40,512 bases of DNA from the NCBI GenBank assembly GCA_902616165.1, contig CACMRS010000005.1, positions 1 to 40,512 on the forward strand, given 5' to 3'. Positions 16,757 through 25,020 of the stretch are shown here, piece by piece. The notes beneath the pieces were generated by a model. It did not search any database, was not told the DNA's origin, and saw nothing but the letters and a program-made list of their open reading frames with translations. The position numbers and the translations under genes were made by a program. Every line of letters starts with the position of its first letter. Within the stretch, counting starts at the first letter, position 1. Source of the DNA: an uncultured Pelagibacteraceae bacterium (GTDB lineage Bacteria > Pseudomonadota > Alphaproteobacteria > Pelagibacterales > Pelagibacteraceae).

Positions 16757-17215
16757 ATGACAAAATTCACTAAAAAAGACCAATTAAATTCATCTTGGTA
16801 TGAAATAGACGCGAAGAATGCAGTAGTTGGAAGATTAGCAACTGTTGTTTCCAATATCATAAGAGGCAAGAACAAAACTACATACACACCTCATATGGAT
16901 GATGGTGATTTTGTTGTTGTTAAAAATATTGAACAAGCAAAATTTACTGGAAAAAAATTCCAAGATAAAAAATATTACAGACACACTGGTCATCCAGGTG
17001 GAATTAAAGTTACAACACCTGAAAAACTTCATGAAAAAAAACCTGGAGAAACTTTAAAAATGGCTGTTAAAAGAATGTTACCTGGTGGAGTACTGGGCAG
17101 AAAACAATTAACAAAATTAAAAATATACGCAGGTAATGAGCATCCACATTCTGCACAAAATCCGACTGTAATAGAGTTAGATAAATTAAATAGTAAAAAT
17201 ATAGCTAGAAACTAA
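16757..17215 (+). CDS. rplM: Ribosomal protein L13
   Basis: A large-subunit protein that binds 23S rRNA early in assembly. The 152 residues carry the family marks WYEIDAKNAVVGRLATVVSN, GKNKTTYTPHMDDGDFVVV, YYRHTGHPGGIK and MLPGGVLGRKQLTKLKIYAG, followed by EHPHSAQNP. It starts the rplM-rpsI pair, with one base before rpsI. Confidence 0.97.
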   Translation: MTKFTKKDQLNSSWYEIDAKNAVVGRLATVVSNIIRGKNKTTYTPHMDDGDFVVVKNIEQAKFTGKKFQDKKYYRHTGHPGGIKVTTPEKLHEKKPGETLKMAVKRMLPGGVLGRKQLTKLKIYAGNEHPHSAQNPTVIELDKLNSKNIARN

Positions 17216-17216
17216 G

Positions 17217-17654
17217 ATGGAAAATACTCAATCAGCACTAAAATCTCCAAAATTAAAATTAGATTTTAAAGATAGTAAATACGCTACTGGTAGAAGAAAA
17301 ACTTCAATTGCAAAAGTTTGGTTAAAAAAAGGTTCTGGTAAAATTTACGTAAATGGTAAATTATTTAGTGATTATTTTGCTGACGAAACTCATAAAATGC
17401 AAATTACAAGACCTTTTGAAATTATTAATCAGGCTACTGATTACGATGTAAGATGCAGTGTAAAAGGAGGAGGACCTACAGGCCAAGCAGGGGCTATGGT
17501 TCACGGTATATCAAAAGCTTTAGTGTTATTTGATAAAAATCTAAAGGTGACCTTAAAAACAGAGAAACTTACTACCAGAGACTCTAGGGCAGTTGAAAGA
17601 AAAAAACCTGGTAGAAGAAAAGCTAGAAGAAGCTTCCAATTCTCTAAAAGATAA
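17217..17654 (+). CDS. rpsI: Ribosomal protein S9
   Basis: A small-subunit protein whose C-terminal tail contacts tRNA in the P site. The 145 residues include a ~20-residue N-terminal extension, then YATGRRKTSIAKVWLKKGSG, VKGGGPTGQAGAMVHGISKAL, and the basic tail RKKPGRRKARRSFQFSKR ending in the conserved Lys-Arg. It is paired with rplM as in most bacteria. argC follows after 33 bases. Confidence 0.97.
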   Translation: MENTQSALKSPKLKLDFKDSKYATGRRKTSIAKVWLKKGSGKIYVNGKLFSDYFADETHKMQITRPFEIINQATDYDVRCSVKGGGPTGQAGAMVHGISKALVLFDKNLKVTLKTEKLTTRDSRAVERKKPGRRKARRSFQFSKR

Positions 17655-17676
17655 TTTTTTTTTAATTTTTAACTGT

Positions 17677-17682
17677 TATAAT
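17677..17682 (+). promoter_or_regulatory. Consensus -10 element directly before argC
   Basis: A perfect TATAAT ends five bases before the argC ATG at 17688. If used, transcription would begin at or next to the ATG, producing a leaderless message. The -35 side is only a T-rich run after rpsI, and no ribosome site precedes argC. Confidence 0.35.
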
Positions 17683-17687
17683 AAAAA

Positions 17688-18710
17688 ATGCCTAAGCTTA
17701 ACGCATTAGTTGCTGGATCAACTGGATATATTGGTGTTCAATTAATTAAATTATTAGTTAAACACAAGTATATTAATATTAAATACCTTTGTGGAAACTC
17801 TTCTGTGGGTAAACAGGTCAAATTTTACGATAAATCTTTATCTAAATATAAATTACCAAAAATTTTAAAATTTAATAAAAAATTATTAAATGACGTTCAT
17901 GTTATTTTTACAGCACTTCCAAACGGGGAAGCACAGGATATATCCAAACATTTAAGCAAAAATCATACTCTAATAGATCTTGCTGCAGATTTTAGATTAG
18001 AAAAAGCTTCCGATTATTTAAAGTGGTATAAACAAAAACATCGAGCAACTAATTTAATAAAAAAAAGTATTTATTTACTTCCTGAAATTAATAGAAAAGA
18101 GATTAAAAAATATAATATTATTTCATGTCCAGGATGTTATCCAACATCAATATTGCTTCCTCTATTTCCATTATTTAAGAAAAATTTAATTAAATTAAAT
18201 AACATTATAATTGACTCAAAATCTGGATATTCAGGCGCTGGAAGAGGAGTTCACAAAAAACATAAAGATAAAAATCTATATGGGTCTTTAAGCGCATATG
18301 GAGTTGGTTTTCATCGTCACAATTCTGAAATAGAGCAAATGTTAAGAAAATTTACTAAGAAAAAATTTCAATTTAGTTTTACTCCTCACTTATCACCAAT
18401 GTTCAGAGGTATTATGAGTACTATATATGTTGATTTAGAAAATAATATTTCACAAACTAAAGTTTTAAAAACATTAATTAATTTTTATAAAAATGAGAGT
18501 TTTGTAAAAATATTAAAGTCTGACTCATTGTTAAGCACCAATGAAGTAATAAATACTAATAACTGTTATATATCTGTGTGCAAATCTAAATATAGCAATA
18601 AAATAATTATTCTATCTGCTATTGATAATTTGATTAAGGGTGGTGCAGGTCAGGCTGTACAAAATTTAAATAATAAATTTAATTTTCCTGAAAATACTGG
18701 GTTAAAATGA
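17688..18710 (+). CDS. argC: N-acetyl-gamma-glutamyl-phosphate reductase
   Basis: An NADPH-dependent reductase making N-acetylglutamate semialdehyde in arginine synthesis. The 340 residues carry the nucleotide-binding VAGSTGYIGVQLIKLL, FTALPNGEAQDIS and DLAADFRLE. The active-site Cys150 lies in SCPGCYPTSILLPL, and SKSGYSGAGRG, FTPHLSPMFRG and LIKGGAGQAVQNLN follow. It is placed after rpsI as is usual in alphaproteobacteria. Its last four bases overlap the next gene (ATGA). Confidence 0.97.
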   Translation: MPKLNALVAGSTGYIGVQLIKLLVKHKYINIKYLCGNSSVGKQVKFYDKSLSKYKLPKILKFNKKLLNDVHVIFTALPNGEAQDISKHLSKNHTLIDLAADFRLEKASDYLKWYKQKHRATNLIKKSIYLLPEINRKEIKKYNIISCPGCYPTSILLPLFPLFKKNLIKLNNIIIDSKSGYSGAGRGVHKKHKDKNLYGSLSAYGVGFHRHNSEIEQMLRKFTKKKFQFSFTPHLSPMFRGIMSTIYVDLENNISQTKVLKTLINFYKNESFVKILKSDSLLSTNEVINTNNCYISVCKSKYSNKIIILSAIDNLIKGGAGQAVQNLNNKFNFPENTGLK

Positions 18711-18934
18711 GAAAATTTATAATAATTTTTTTCTCATTAATTCTAACCAATTGTTCTTTAAACAAAGATTCTCAATATTGGACAGAAAATTCTATTGAAA
18801 GTAAAGCTAATCAAAAAAAATTAAATAAGATATTAAAAAAGTCAGACGATATAACATCAATGACATTAGAGGAATATGAGATTTATATAGATGACTATAC
18901 AAAAAAGAGTAAATATCCAGTTATAAACAAATGA
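18707..18934 (+). CDS. Small predicted lipoprotein of unknown function
   Basis: A 75-residue protein with an N-terminal lipoprotein signal (KFIIIFFSLILTN) and lipid-accepting Cys16, followed by about 58 polar residues rich in Lys, Asp and Ser. It has no recognised domain. It overlaps argC by four bases and hom by four, so it is translated between two amino-acid biosynthesis genes. That argues it is a real gene. Probably attached to the outer or inner membrane, facing the periplasm. Confidence 0.75.
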   Translation: MRKFIIIFFSLILTNCSLNKDSQYWTENSIESKANQKKLNKILKKSDDITSMTLEEYEIYIDDYTKKSKYPVINK

Positions 18935-20223
18935 GTAAATTAATTAATATTGCTGTAGTAGGACTTGGTCAGGTTGGAAATTATTTGCTAAATGAACTAA
19001 ATACAAAAAAGAAGGATATTGAGCTTAAAACAGGTAAGACAATAAATGTTGTTGCCATTTCTGCAAGAAATATAAATAAAAAAAGAAAATTTAAAGTTAA
19101 TAAAAAAATATTTTACAAAAATCCTTTAGAAATTTTTAAAAAAAATAAAATTGATGTATTATTTGAAGCAATAGGTTTATCAGATGGAATTTCTAAAAAA
19201 GTTGTAGAAACTGCTTTAAAAAGTAAAATCCATGTTATTACACCTAATAAAGCTTTAATCTCAAAACATGGCAATGAGTTAGCAAAACTTGCAGAAAAAA
19301 ATAAAGTTAATTTGGAATTTGAAGCATCGGTTGCTGGAGGCATCCCAATATTAAGATCTATTAAAGAAGGATTGGCAACAAACAAAATATCTAAAGTTTA
19401 TGGAATTTTGAACGGCACTTCAAATTACATTTTATCCGAAATGGAAAATTCAAATGAGAATTTTGCAGATGTTTTAAAAAAAGCACAGAAACTTGGTTAT
19501 GCTGAACCTGGTAATCCAAAATTAGATTTAAATGGTTTTGATGCATTTGCCAAAGTAAGAATTTTGTCTGCATTAGCCTTTAATAGTAAAATTTCTAAAT
19601 ATAAATGTTTAATGGAAGGAATAGAAAAAATTGAATTAAAAGATATTAAAATTGCAAATCAATTAGATTTAAGAATTAAATTACTGGGAATTTCGGAGTT
19701 AAAGAATAATCATCTTTTTGAAACGGTCCATCCATGTTTAGTTAGTAAAAAATCTTATATTGGTAATGTTAACGGTGTAATGAATGCAGTTATTCTTGAG
19801 GGTAAACCAGTTGGAGAAAGTGTATTACAAGGAGAGGGAGCTGGACCCGGTCCTACTTCTTCATCATTACTTTCTGATTTATTATCAATTTTGCGAGGAA
19901 ATATAAAAAATCCTTTTGGTGTTAGTGTTTCTAAGCTTAAATCTTTAAAACCATATAATGTTAATAATTATGTTAATTCATTATATTTGAGGTTCGAAGT
20001 AAAAGATAAGCCTGGTGTATTATCCGAAATAACTAATCGTTTAGCTAAATATAAAATTTCGGTTAAAAGGCTAATCCAGACACCTGATAAAAAAAACAAT
20101 ACGGCAACAATTGTTATTATTACCCACAAAACAACTGACATTAATATTCATAACTGTTTGTCTATTTTCAAGAAAAATAAAAATATTCTTAAAACTCCAA
20201 TATTAATTAGATTGCTTGGTTAA
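18931..20223 (+). CDS. hom: Homoserine dehydrogenase with ACT domain
   Basis: Reduces aspartate semialdehyde to homoserine, feeding threonine and methionine (the latter through metY in this window). The 430 residues have an N-terminal NAD(P)-binding IAVVGLGQVGNYLL. The catalytic region includes TPNKALISKHG, EASVAGGIPILRSIKEGL, GILNGTSNYILSEME, AEPGNPKLDLNGFDAFAKV and GEGAGPGPTSSSLLSDLL. A C-terminal ACT domain (LRFEVKDKPGVLSEITNRL) suggests feedback control by an amino acid. It overlaps its neighbours on both sides by one to four bases. Confidence 0.96.
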   Translation: MSKLINIAVVGLGQVGNYLLNELNTKKKDIELKTGKTINVVAISARNINKKRKFKVNKKIFYKNPLEIFKKNKIDVLFEAIGLSDGISKKVVETALKSKIHVITPNKALISKHGNELAKLAEKNKVNLEFEASVAGGIPILRSIKEGLATNKISKVYGILNGTSNYILSEMENSNENFADVLKKAQKLGYAEPGNPKLDLNGFDAFAKVRILSALAFNSKISKYKCLMEGIEKIELKDIKIANQLDLRIKLLGISELKNNHLFETVHPCLVSKKSYIGNVNGVMNAVILEGKPVGESVLQGEGAGPGPTSSSLLSDLLSILRGNIKNPFGVSVSKLKSLKPYNVNNYVNSLYLRFEVKDKPGVLSEITNRLAKYKISVKRLIQTPDKKNNTATIVIITHKTTDINIHNCLSIFKKNKNILKTPILIRLLG

Positions 20224-21122
20224 TGGATATTTACTTAAAACTTTTTGAAGTTTTATTTCCTGTATTTTTAATTATTGGTCTTGGCTATCATTTAGGTAAA
20301 AAGAATCCTAACTTTGATACATCTTTTATTACTACTTATGCAGGTAGTTTTGGAACACCAGCTTTAGTAATTTTTGCTATTACGGCTGGTGGTGTAACTT
20401 TTGAAGTATTTAGTGAATATTTTGGATATTCTATAATTCTACTTACGTTATTTGGAATAGTTGGGTTAATTTTCCTTCTTCTAATGAAAAAGGATTATAT
20501 CCGTGAGTTACCAACTTTTATTTTACCAAACACAGGTAATATGGGCATTCCAATTTGTTTGTTTGCTTATGGTGAGTTAGGCATGGGAATAGCAGCTGCA
20601 ATTTCTTCTTTAGTTGTTTTACTTCATTTTACACTTAATATTTTTTTAGCGAAACGTGAGTTTGATTTTAAAATCATATTAAAAAGCCCGTCTTTTTATG
20701 CAATATTAATAACAGTATTATTTCTTTATTTTGAAATACCTTTTCCACAATTTGTAATGAATACCGTTATGCTTTTAGCTTATGGTATGATTGTGATGAT
20801 ACTAATGTCTTTAGGTGTAGCTCTAACACAAATGAAAATATTTTCTTTTAGAGATGCTTTAATTACCTCTTTTGGACGAGTAATCATTGGTCCAATAATT
20901 GGTTTTGCTGTGATTGAAGTTTTTAATATATCAGGTGTAGCAGCTGGCGTTTTGCTGATCCAATCTTCAATGCCTAGTGCAATTTTATGTTATCTTGTTG
21001 CTTCAATGTACTCTCCAAAAGAAATTGTAGATAACATTTCTAGTACGATTGTAGTTTCTACAATTATGTCTCTAATTACTATTCCAATTACATTATTCTT
21101 CGCTTTAAAATACTTCTATTAA
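20223..21122 (+). CDS. AEC-family (auxin efflux carrier-like) permease
   Basis: An integral membrane transporter of 299 residues with about eight to ten hydrophobic helices. The opening LFEVLFPVFLIIGLGYHLGK and the FILPNTGNMGIPICLFAYGE segment (family N-x-G-x-x-x-P) are typical of the PF03547 carriers. The second half contains IQSSMPSAILCYLVAS, the characteristic S-x-P-x-A motif. The ATG overlaps the hom stop as TAATG. The substrate is unknown; relatives move organic acids such as malate or malonate. Confidence 0.85.
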   Translation: MDIYLKLFEVLFPVFLIIGLGYHLGKKNPNFDTSFITTYAGSFGTPALVIFAITAGGVTFEVFSEYFGYSIILLTLFGIVGLIFLLLMKKDYIRELPTFILPNTGNMGIPICLFAYGELGMGIAAAISSLVVLLHFTLNIFLAKREFDFKIILKSPSFYAILITVLFLYFEIPFPQFVMNTVMLLAYGMIVMILMSLGVALTQMKIFSFRDALITSFGRVIIGPIIGFAVIEVFNISGVAAGVLLIQSSMPSAILCYLVASMYSPKEIVDNISSTIVVSTIMSLITIPITLFFALKYFY

Positions 21123-21138
21123 GAGATATCCTTCTCTT

Positions 21139-21990
21139 ATGAAGGCTATAATTTTAAATGCATCTGCTTGGATGATTGTTCCTGTAATGGATGCTTTTGC
21201 TAAATATTTAAGCTCATCTATGGATGTTTTACAGATAACATGGGCAAGATATTTTTTTACTGTAGTCTTTACATTATCCCTAATGCTTATTTTTTATAGG
21301 CATTCATTAGTTTGGACGAAAAAACCAGCCCTTCAATTAATTAGAGGATTAATTTTTGTTTTTTCTACTTATTTGTTCTTTTATGCAATATCGGAAATTT
21401 CACTTCCTAAAGCCCTAACCTTAGCATTTGTTGCTCCAATTTGTGTTACAGCCTTATCTCCATTTTTTTTAAATGAGAAAGTAGGGGTGAAGAGGTGGAC
21501 TGCTGTATCATTAGGTTTTATTGGAACTTTAATTGTAATTAGACCTGGTTTTATTGAACTTAACTTGGCTACTATGGCTGCTTTAGGTAATGGAATTTGC
21601 TATGGATTTTATCTTATTATAACTAGGAAGCTCAGCACCTCTGATAATCCTCTTTTAACTCTTTTACTATCTGGTTTGATAGGAACTATAATAATTAGCC
21701 TATTTATGCCTTCAGTTTGGGTCAATCCTTCGATAAATCAGTGGATTTTGATGGCTTTAATCGGCTTAATAGCATCTGTAGCGCACCTTTTCCTCATATT
21801 ATCACTCAAATACGCAGATGCCTCTAAATTAGCTCCTTTGGGCTATACAGAGATCATTACTAACATACTGATTAGTTACTATTTCTTTCATGAGTTACCT
21901 GATAATTGGACTTATTTAGGTTTGTTTATTATTGTTCTCAGTGGTTTATATATTTCTAGAAGAGAATATTTGCTTACTCGATCTAAATAA
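21139..21990 (+). CDS. EamA/DMT-family transporter
   Basis: A ten-helix membrane permease of 283 residues with the two EamA repeats. The first includes FAKYLSSSMDVLQITWARYFF and LPKALTLAFVAPICVTALSPF. The second starts near residue 145 (MAALGNGICYGFYLIITRKLS) and ends KLAPLGYTEIITNILISYYFFHELP. Lys/Arg follow the last helix. It starts 16 bases after the AEC gene, and a hairpin follows its stop. The substrate cannot be inferred; family members export amino acids or other small metabolites. Confidence 0.88.
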   Translation: MKAIILNASAWMIVPVMDAFAKYLSSSMDVLQITWARYFFTVVFTLSLMLIFYRHSLVWTKKPALQLIRGLIFVFSTYLFFYAISEISLPKALTLAFVAPICVTALSPFFLNEKVGVKRWTAVSLGFIGTLIVIRPGFIELNLATMAALGNGICYGFYLIITRKLSTSDNPLLTLLLSGLIGTIIISLFMPSVWVNPSINQWILMALIGLIASVAHLFLILSLKYADASKLAPLGYTEIITNILISYYFFHELPDNWTYLGLFIIVLSGLYISRREYLLTRSK

Positions 21991-22012
21991 TAGTAAATAA
22001 ATATTTACTATT
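21989..22012 (+). terminator. AT-rich hairpin after the EamA gene
   Basis: AATAGTAAATA at 21989-21999 is perfectly repeated in inverted form as TATTTACTATT at 22002-22012. The repeat starts within the stop codon and is followed by ATATAATC. It could serve as a weak terminator, but it has almost no G-C pairs and no T run. Confidence 0.4.
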
Positions 22013-22525
22013 ATATAATCTAATACATTAATATATAAATATAAACTATTGTAATTATTGCATAAAATAATTATATTAATAAGTATTAATTAAAATAAAT
22101 CATTAAGTTTATACAAGAAAATTTCAATTAATAGCTGCTGTTTTAAATAAACAATGGCAAAAAAGACAAGTTTGATAAGGAAAATAAAGCACTATGCATA
22201 AAATTGTTTAATACCAATGGTTTTTTTAGATAATTATACAAAAATTACAAAATTCTTATTGAACCAAGTGGGTAGGGGAACAAAAATTCATAAAAAAATC
22301 TTTAAAATTAGACCTTAAAATAGGCCTTGTTATTATTGAAAAGTAGAGCAATGCAGTTATAGAATATGTGTTTTAAACGTCCATAGAGGTGCTTTATTTT
22401 GTCATATCTTGATATATAGTACAACTGAAGGGTGCATAACACTATTTATACTAAAATACGATTAAATATAGAAAAAACATTGATTTTACTGGTGTTTTTG
22501 ACCATAAAATAGGCCAAAAAAGCTA
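22013..22525. other. Gene-free spacer with short repeats (about 510 bases)
   Basis: No credible coding frame on either strand. It holds a perfect 12-bp inverted repeat, AAAATAAAGCAC at 22181-22192 and its complement at 22389-22400. It also holds a direct repeat GACC-T/A-TAAAATAGGCC (15 of 16 bases) at 22311-22326 and 22500-22515. The part right of about 22120 is less purely A/T than the part left of it. This is by far the longest gap in a window where genes usually touch. It could hold an unannotated RNA or decayed mobile DNA; neither is shown. Confidence 0.6.
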
Positions 22526-22795
22526 CTAAATATCAACTTTTTCAGATCTCAATAAACGCAGCTTTTTCTTAATTCCACCTCTCCCTGAGTATCCACCAAG
22601 GCCTCCATCGGACCGAATTACTCTATGGCATGGTATTTTGGGGGCATAAGGGTTTTTTCCACATGCATTAGCTACAGCACGTGCTGATTTAGGGTTTTTT
22701 ATAGCTATTGCAACCTGTTTATAGGTTTTAACAGTGCCTTTTGGTATAGTTTTAAGGTAATTCCAGACTTTTAATTGAAATTTAGTACCTTCCAT
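22526..22795 (-). CDS. ogt: Methylated-DNA-protein cysteine methyltransferase, DNA-binding domain only
   Basis: Removes alkyl groups from O6-alkylguanine by transfer to its own Cys. The 89 residues cover only the C-terminal DNA-binding/active-site domain: TYKQVA with Tyr25, the arginine finger R39 in KSARAVANACGKNP, and Cys56 in the IPCHRVI motif, then GGLGGYSGRGGIKKKLRLL. The alkyl-acceptor Cys is retained, so this is not an alkyltransferase-like protein with a replaced Cys. ATG at 22795 (MEGTKFQLKVWNYL) overlaps the upstream gene's stop as TGATG; the in-frame TTG before it is unnecessary. Confidence 0.9.
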   Translation of the reverse strand: MEGTKFQLKVWNYLKTIPKGTVKTYKQVAIAIKNPKSARAVANACGKNPYAPKIPCHRVIRSDGGLGGYSGRGGIKKKLRLLRSEKVDI

Positions 22796-22995
22796 CAATA
22801 AAAATTTAAAATAATGAAGCAGACTATAAAGAAAACAGTTAAAATTGAAAGATAAATAGTTTCTAGAGTTTTTCCAGATTTTCTATAATTAATAAAGCTT
22901 AATATTGCAAAACCAAAAGATGTTATTAAGAAATATATCGGTTCAATTACTCCGTCTATGCCCATTTTTAAATAATATTTCATACTTCTTTTCAT
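22795..22995 (-). CDS. Small two-helix membrane protein of unknown function
   Basis: A 66-residue protein with two hydrophobic segments, about residues 18-33 (EPIYFLITSFGFAILSF) and 45-64 (TIYLSILTVFFIVCFIILNF), and a Lys/Arg-rich N-terminus. ATG at 22993-22995 is chosen; a GTG one codon earlier and an ATG at 22981-22983 are alternatives. It is coupled to ogt through a TGATG overlap. No family is recognised. It diverges from the recombinase gene across a 104-base gap. Confidence 0.65.
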   Translation of the reverse strand: MKRSMKYYLKMGIDGVIEPIYFLITSFGFAILSFINYRKSGKTLETIYLSILTVFFIVCFIILNFY

Positions 22996-23002
22996 CACAA
23001 TG

Positions 23003-23083
23003 TAATTAATTGTCCTTTTAATTAATAAATTATTTTATTTGACATTTTAAATACTTGATATATTACTAACGATAATTAATTGT
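23003..23083. repeat. Paired 11-bp repeats flanking the recombinase promoter
   Basis: TAATTAATTGT occurs at 23003-23013 and again at 23073-23083, bracketing the TTGACA promoter in the divergent gap before the recombinase. The right copy lies within an imperfect dyad GATAA-7-TTATC (23071-23087). Candidate regulator-binding sites or recombinase sites; the AT-rich composition makes chance possible. Confidence 0.4.
23039..23066 (+). promoter_or_regulatory. Candidate promoter for the tyrosine recombinase
   Basis: A perfect -35 TTGACA at 23039-23044 and TATTAC at 23061-23066, spaced by 16 bases, place the start of transcription close to the dyad at 23071-23087. The ATG follows at 23100. Confidence 0.5.
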
Positions 23084-23099
23084 TATCAATAGTAATAAT

Positions 23100-24053
23100 A
23101 TGAACGAACTTACTACAGACCTAAAATTGCTTCAAGAAGCAACTTTAAACAACCTAAAAAGCTCTAAATCAAATAATACTTTAAGAGCTTATAATTCTGA
23201 CTTTAAAGATTTTGGAGTTTTTTGTGCAAAACATGGTTTAAATTCAATGCCATCAGAGCCAAAAATTGTCTCCTTATACCTAACCCATCTATCAAAAAAT
23301 TCAAAAATAAGTACTTTAAGACGAAGATTGGTATCAATAAGTATGGTTCACAGGTTAAAAGGGCATTACTTAGATACAAAACATCCAATTATAATCGAAA
23401 ATCTAATGGGTATAAGAAGAGTTAAAGGAAGCAATCAAAAAGGAAAAAAACCATTATTAATCAATCATTTAAAATCAATAATTAATGTAATTAATAACAA
23501 AAATATTGAGGACATTAAGAAATTAAGAGACAAAACAATAATCCTAATTGGCTTCGGAGGTGGCTTTAGACGAACTGAATTAATTTCAATTGATTATGAG
23601 GATTTAGAATTTGTATCCGAAGGTCTTAAAATATCAATCAAAAGATCAAAAACAGATCAATTTGGAGAAGGAATGATAAAAGGACTACCCTACTTCACTA
23701 ATGAAAATTATTGTCCCGTAATTAACCTAAAAAAATGGTTAGATATTTCAAAGATTGACTCAGGTCCAATTTTTAGAAGATTTTCTAAAGGTTCATCTTT
23801 AACTCATAAAAGACTAACAGATCAATCTGTAGTTTTGTTGATAAAAGAGTATTTAAATTTAGCAGGCATAGATAATAAAAATTTTGCAGGACATAGTTTA
23901 AGATCAGGTTTTGCTACAGTAGCAGCAGATTCAGGAGCCGATGAGCGCAGTATTATGGCAATGACGGGTCATAAAACAACACAAATGGTTAGAAGATATA
24001 TTAGAGAAGCAAATATATTTAAAAATAATGCCTTAAATAAAATTAAGATTTAA
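23100..24053 (+). CDS. Tyrosine recombinase / phage-type integrase
   Basis: A 317-residue site-specific recombinase. Residues 1-110 form the SAM-like core-binding domain (NTLRAYNSDFKDFGVFCAKH). The catalytic domain keeps the complete active site: R157 (GFGGGFRRTELISI), a lysine near K184, H265-x-x-R268 (AGHSLRSGFAT), H291 (TGHKTT) and nucleophile Y300 (MVRRYIREANIF). It is therefore probably active. It is not XerC or XerD by length and sequence style; relatives occur on islands and integrative elements. Its TAA overlaps the stop of the converging glycosyltransferase gene by 11 bases. It borders a surface-polysaccharide cluster. Confidence 0.93.
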   Translation: MNELTTDLKLLQEATLNNLKSSKSNNTLRAYNSDFKDFGVFCAKHGLNSMPSEPKIVSLYLTHLSKNSKISTLRRRLVSISMVHRLKGHYLDTKHPIIIENLMGIRRVKGSNQKGKKPLLINHLKSIINVINNKNIEDIKKLRDKTIILIGFGGGFRRTELISIDYEDLEFVSEGLKISIKRSKTDQFGEGMIKGLPYFTNENYCPVINLKKWLDISKIDSGPIFRRFSKGSSLTHKRLTDQSVVLLIKEYLNLAGIDNKNFAGHSLRSGFATVAADSGADERSIMAMTGHKTTQMVRRYIREANIFKNNALNKIKI

Positions 24054-25020
24054 AGATAAATTCAGATTCGACAAAGTTATTTATATTAAAGCGTTTATAA
24101 TTAATATTAAAAGGGACCCATCTATCTAATTCGTTAAATATATCTGGATGTACTATATCAATAATATTTTTTTTATAAGCAGCGGCTGAATGAACAATTA
24201 AACCGCTGTGATTGCTTATACAAGTATTACTATAAAAGATAAGAGATAAAGTGTCGTAAATATTAGGACTTTTAATAAATTCGATAGATGGATTGTTAAA
24301 AAGATTATCAAAAAGTTTTTGATATACTTTGTTACCACCAATATTAGAAGTTATCACAATTTTATTTTTAACAGAAATTAATAGAATTTTTTTTATCAGA
24401 TTGTTAATTATTTCTAGGCTAAACTCTTCCCATCTTTTATCAATATGAATTAAAACATAATCGTTTTTTAATTTTGAAATTTTTTTAAAATTAATAAAAG
24501 GAAGATAATGATCCTTATTTTCAACTTTAATATTTAGTTTTTTAAGTAAATTCAAGTAAAGAGATAAATAATGAAATTTAGAATTATTTTCAATATTATA
24601 ATCTTCATAAGAAATTTCGAGATGATTAAAAAAAAAATTATATAAAGCATTAGGTCTTTTAGTAAAATAATTAAAACCTAAAAATTTTTTTTTTTTAATA
24701 AATTTTAAACATGATTTATTTTTTGATCTTATAAAAATGGATGTAAAATATGAATAATTTTTACCATCAAGTTGAAGCAGAAGATCATATTTTTTTAAAA
24801 TAAGTTTTTTAAAGTTGCTTAATAAAAAAAATAAAATAGGTTTTTTGTAAACTAAAATTTTAAGTTCATTAGAGTAAATATTAGCAACTGAATAATTATA
24901 ATTAGAGCAAATTAGAGTTATTTCACTCTTAGGATAACTATTTTTAAGATTAGAAATCACTGGCGAAATATTAATTAAATCACCAAGTTTATCAGTTTTA
25001 AAAATCAATATATTTTTCAT
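24043..25020 (-). CDS. Glycosyltransferase family 9 (heptosyltransferase-like)
   Basis: Probably transfers a sugar to lipopolysaccharide core or another surface glycan at the inner face of the inner membrane. The 325 residues start MKNILIFKTDKLGDLINISPVISNLKNSYP, the GT9 N-terminal signature with the K-x-x-x-x-G-D element. The C-terminal half has FYSNTCISNHSGLIVHSAAAYKKNIIDI, matching the GT9 donor-binding region. The ATG at 25020 is chosen over an in-frame upstream start at 25071, which would add residues unlike the family inside the preceding gene. Extremely AT-rich. It is last in the leftward cluster, and its stop overlaps that of the recombinase. Confidence 0.82.
   Translation of the reverse strand: MKNILIFKTDKLGDLINISPVISNLKNSYPKSEITLICSNYNYSVANIYSNELKILVYKKPILFFLLSNFKKLILKKYDLLLQLDGKNYSYFTSIFIRSKNKSCLKFIKKKKFLGFNYFTKRPNALYNFFFNHLEISYEDYNIENNSKFHYLSLYLNLLKKLNIKVENKDHYLPFINFKKISKLKNDYVLIHIDKRWEEFSLEIINNLIKKILLISVKNKIVITSNIGGNKVYQKLFDNLFNNPSIEFIKSPNIYDTLSLIFYSNTCISNHSGLIVHSAAAYKKNIIDIVHPDIFNELDRWVPFNINYKRFNINNFVESEFIFKS

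Noticed and set aside
22154..22201. A 15-codon frame starting MAKKTSLIRK in the spacer
   Set aside because: Too short, no ribosome site, overlaps the inverted repeat; likely chance.
22273..22280. Match TAGGGGAA between the spacer and the tRNA-Glu T arm, considered as an attachment-site remnant
   Set aside because: Only eight bases; one such match in 40 kb is expected about by chance, and flanks do not agree.
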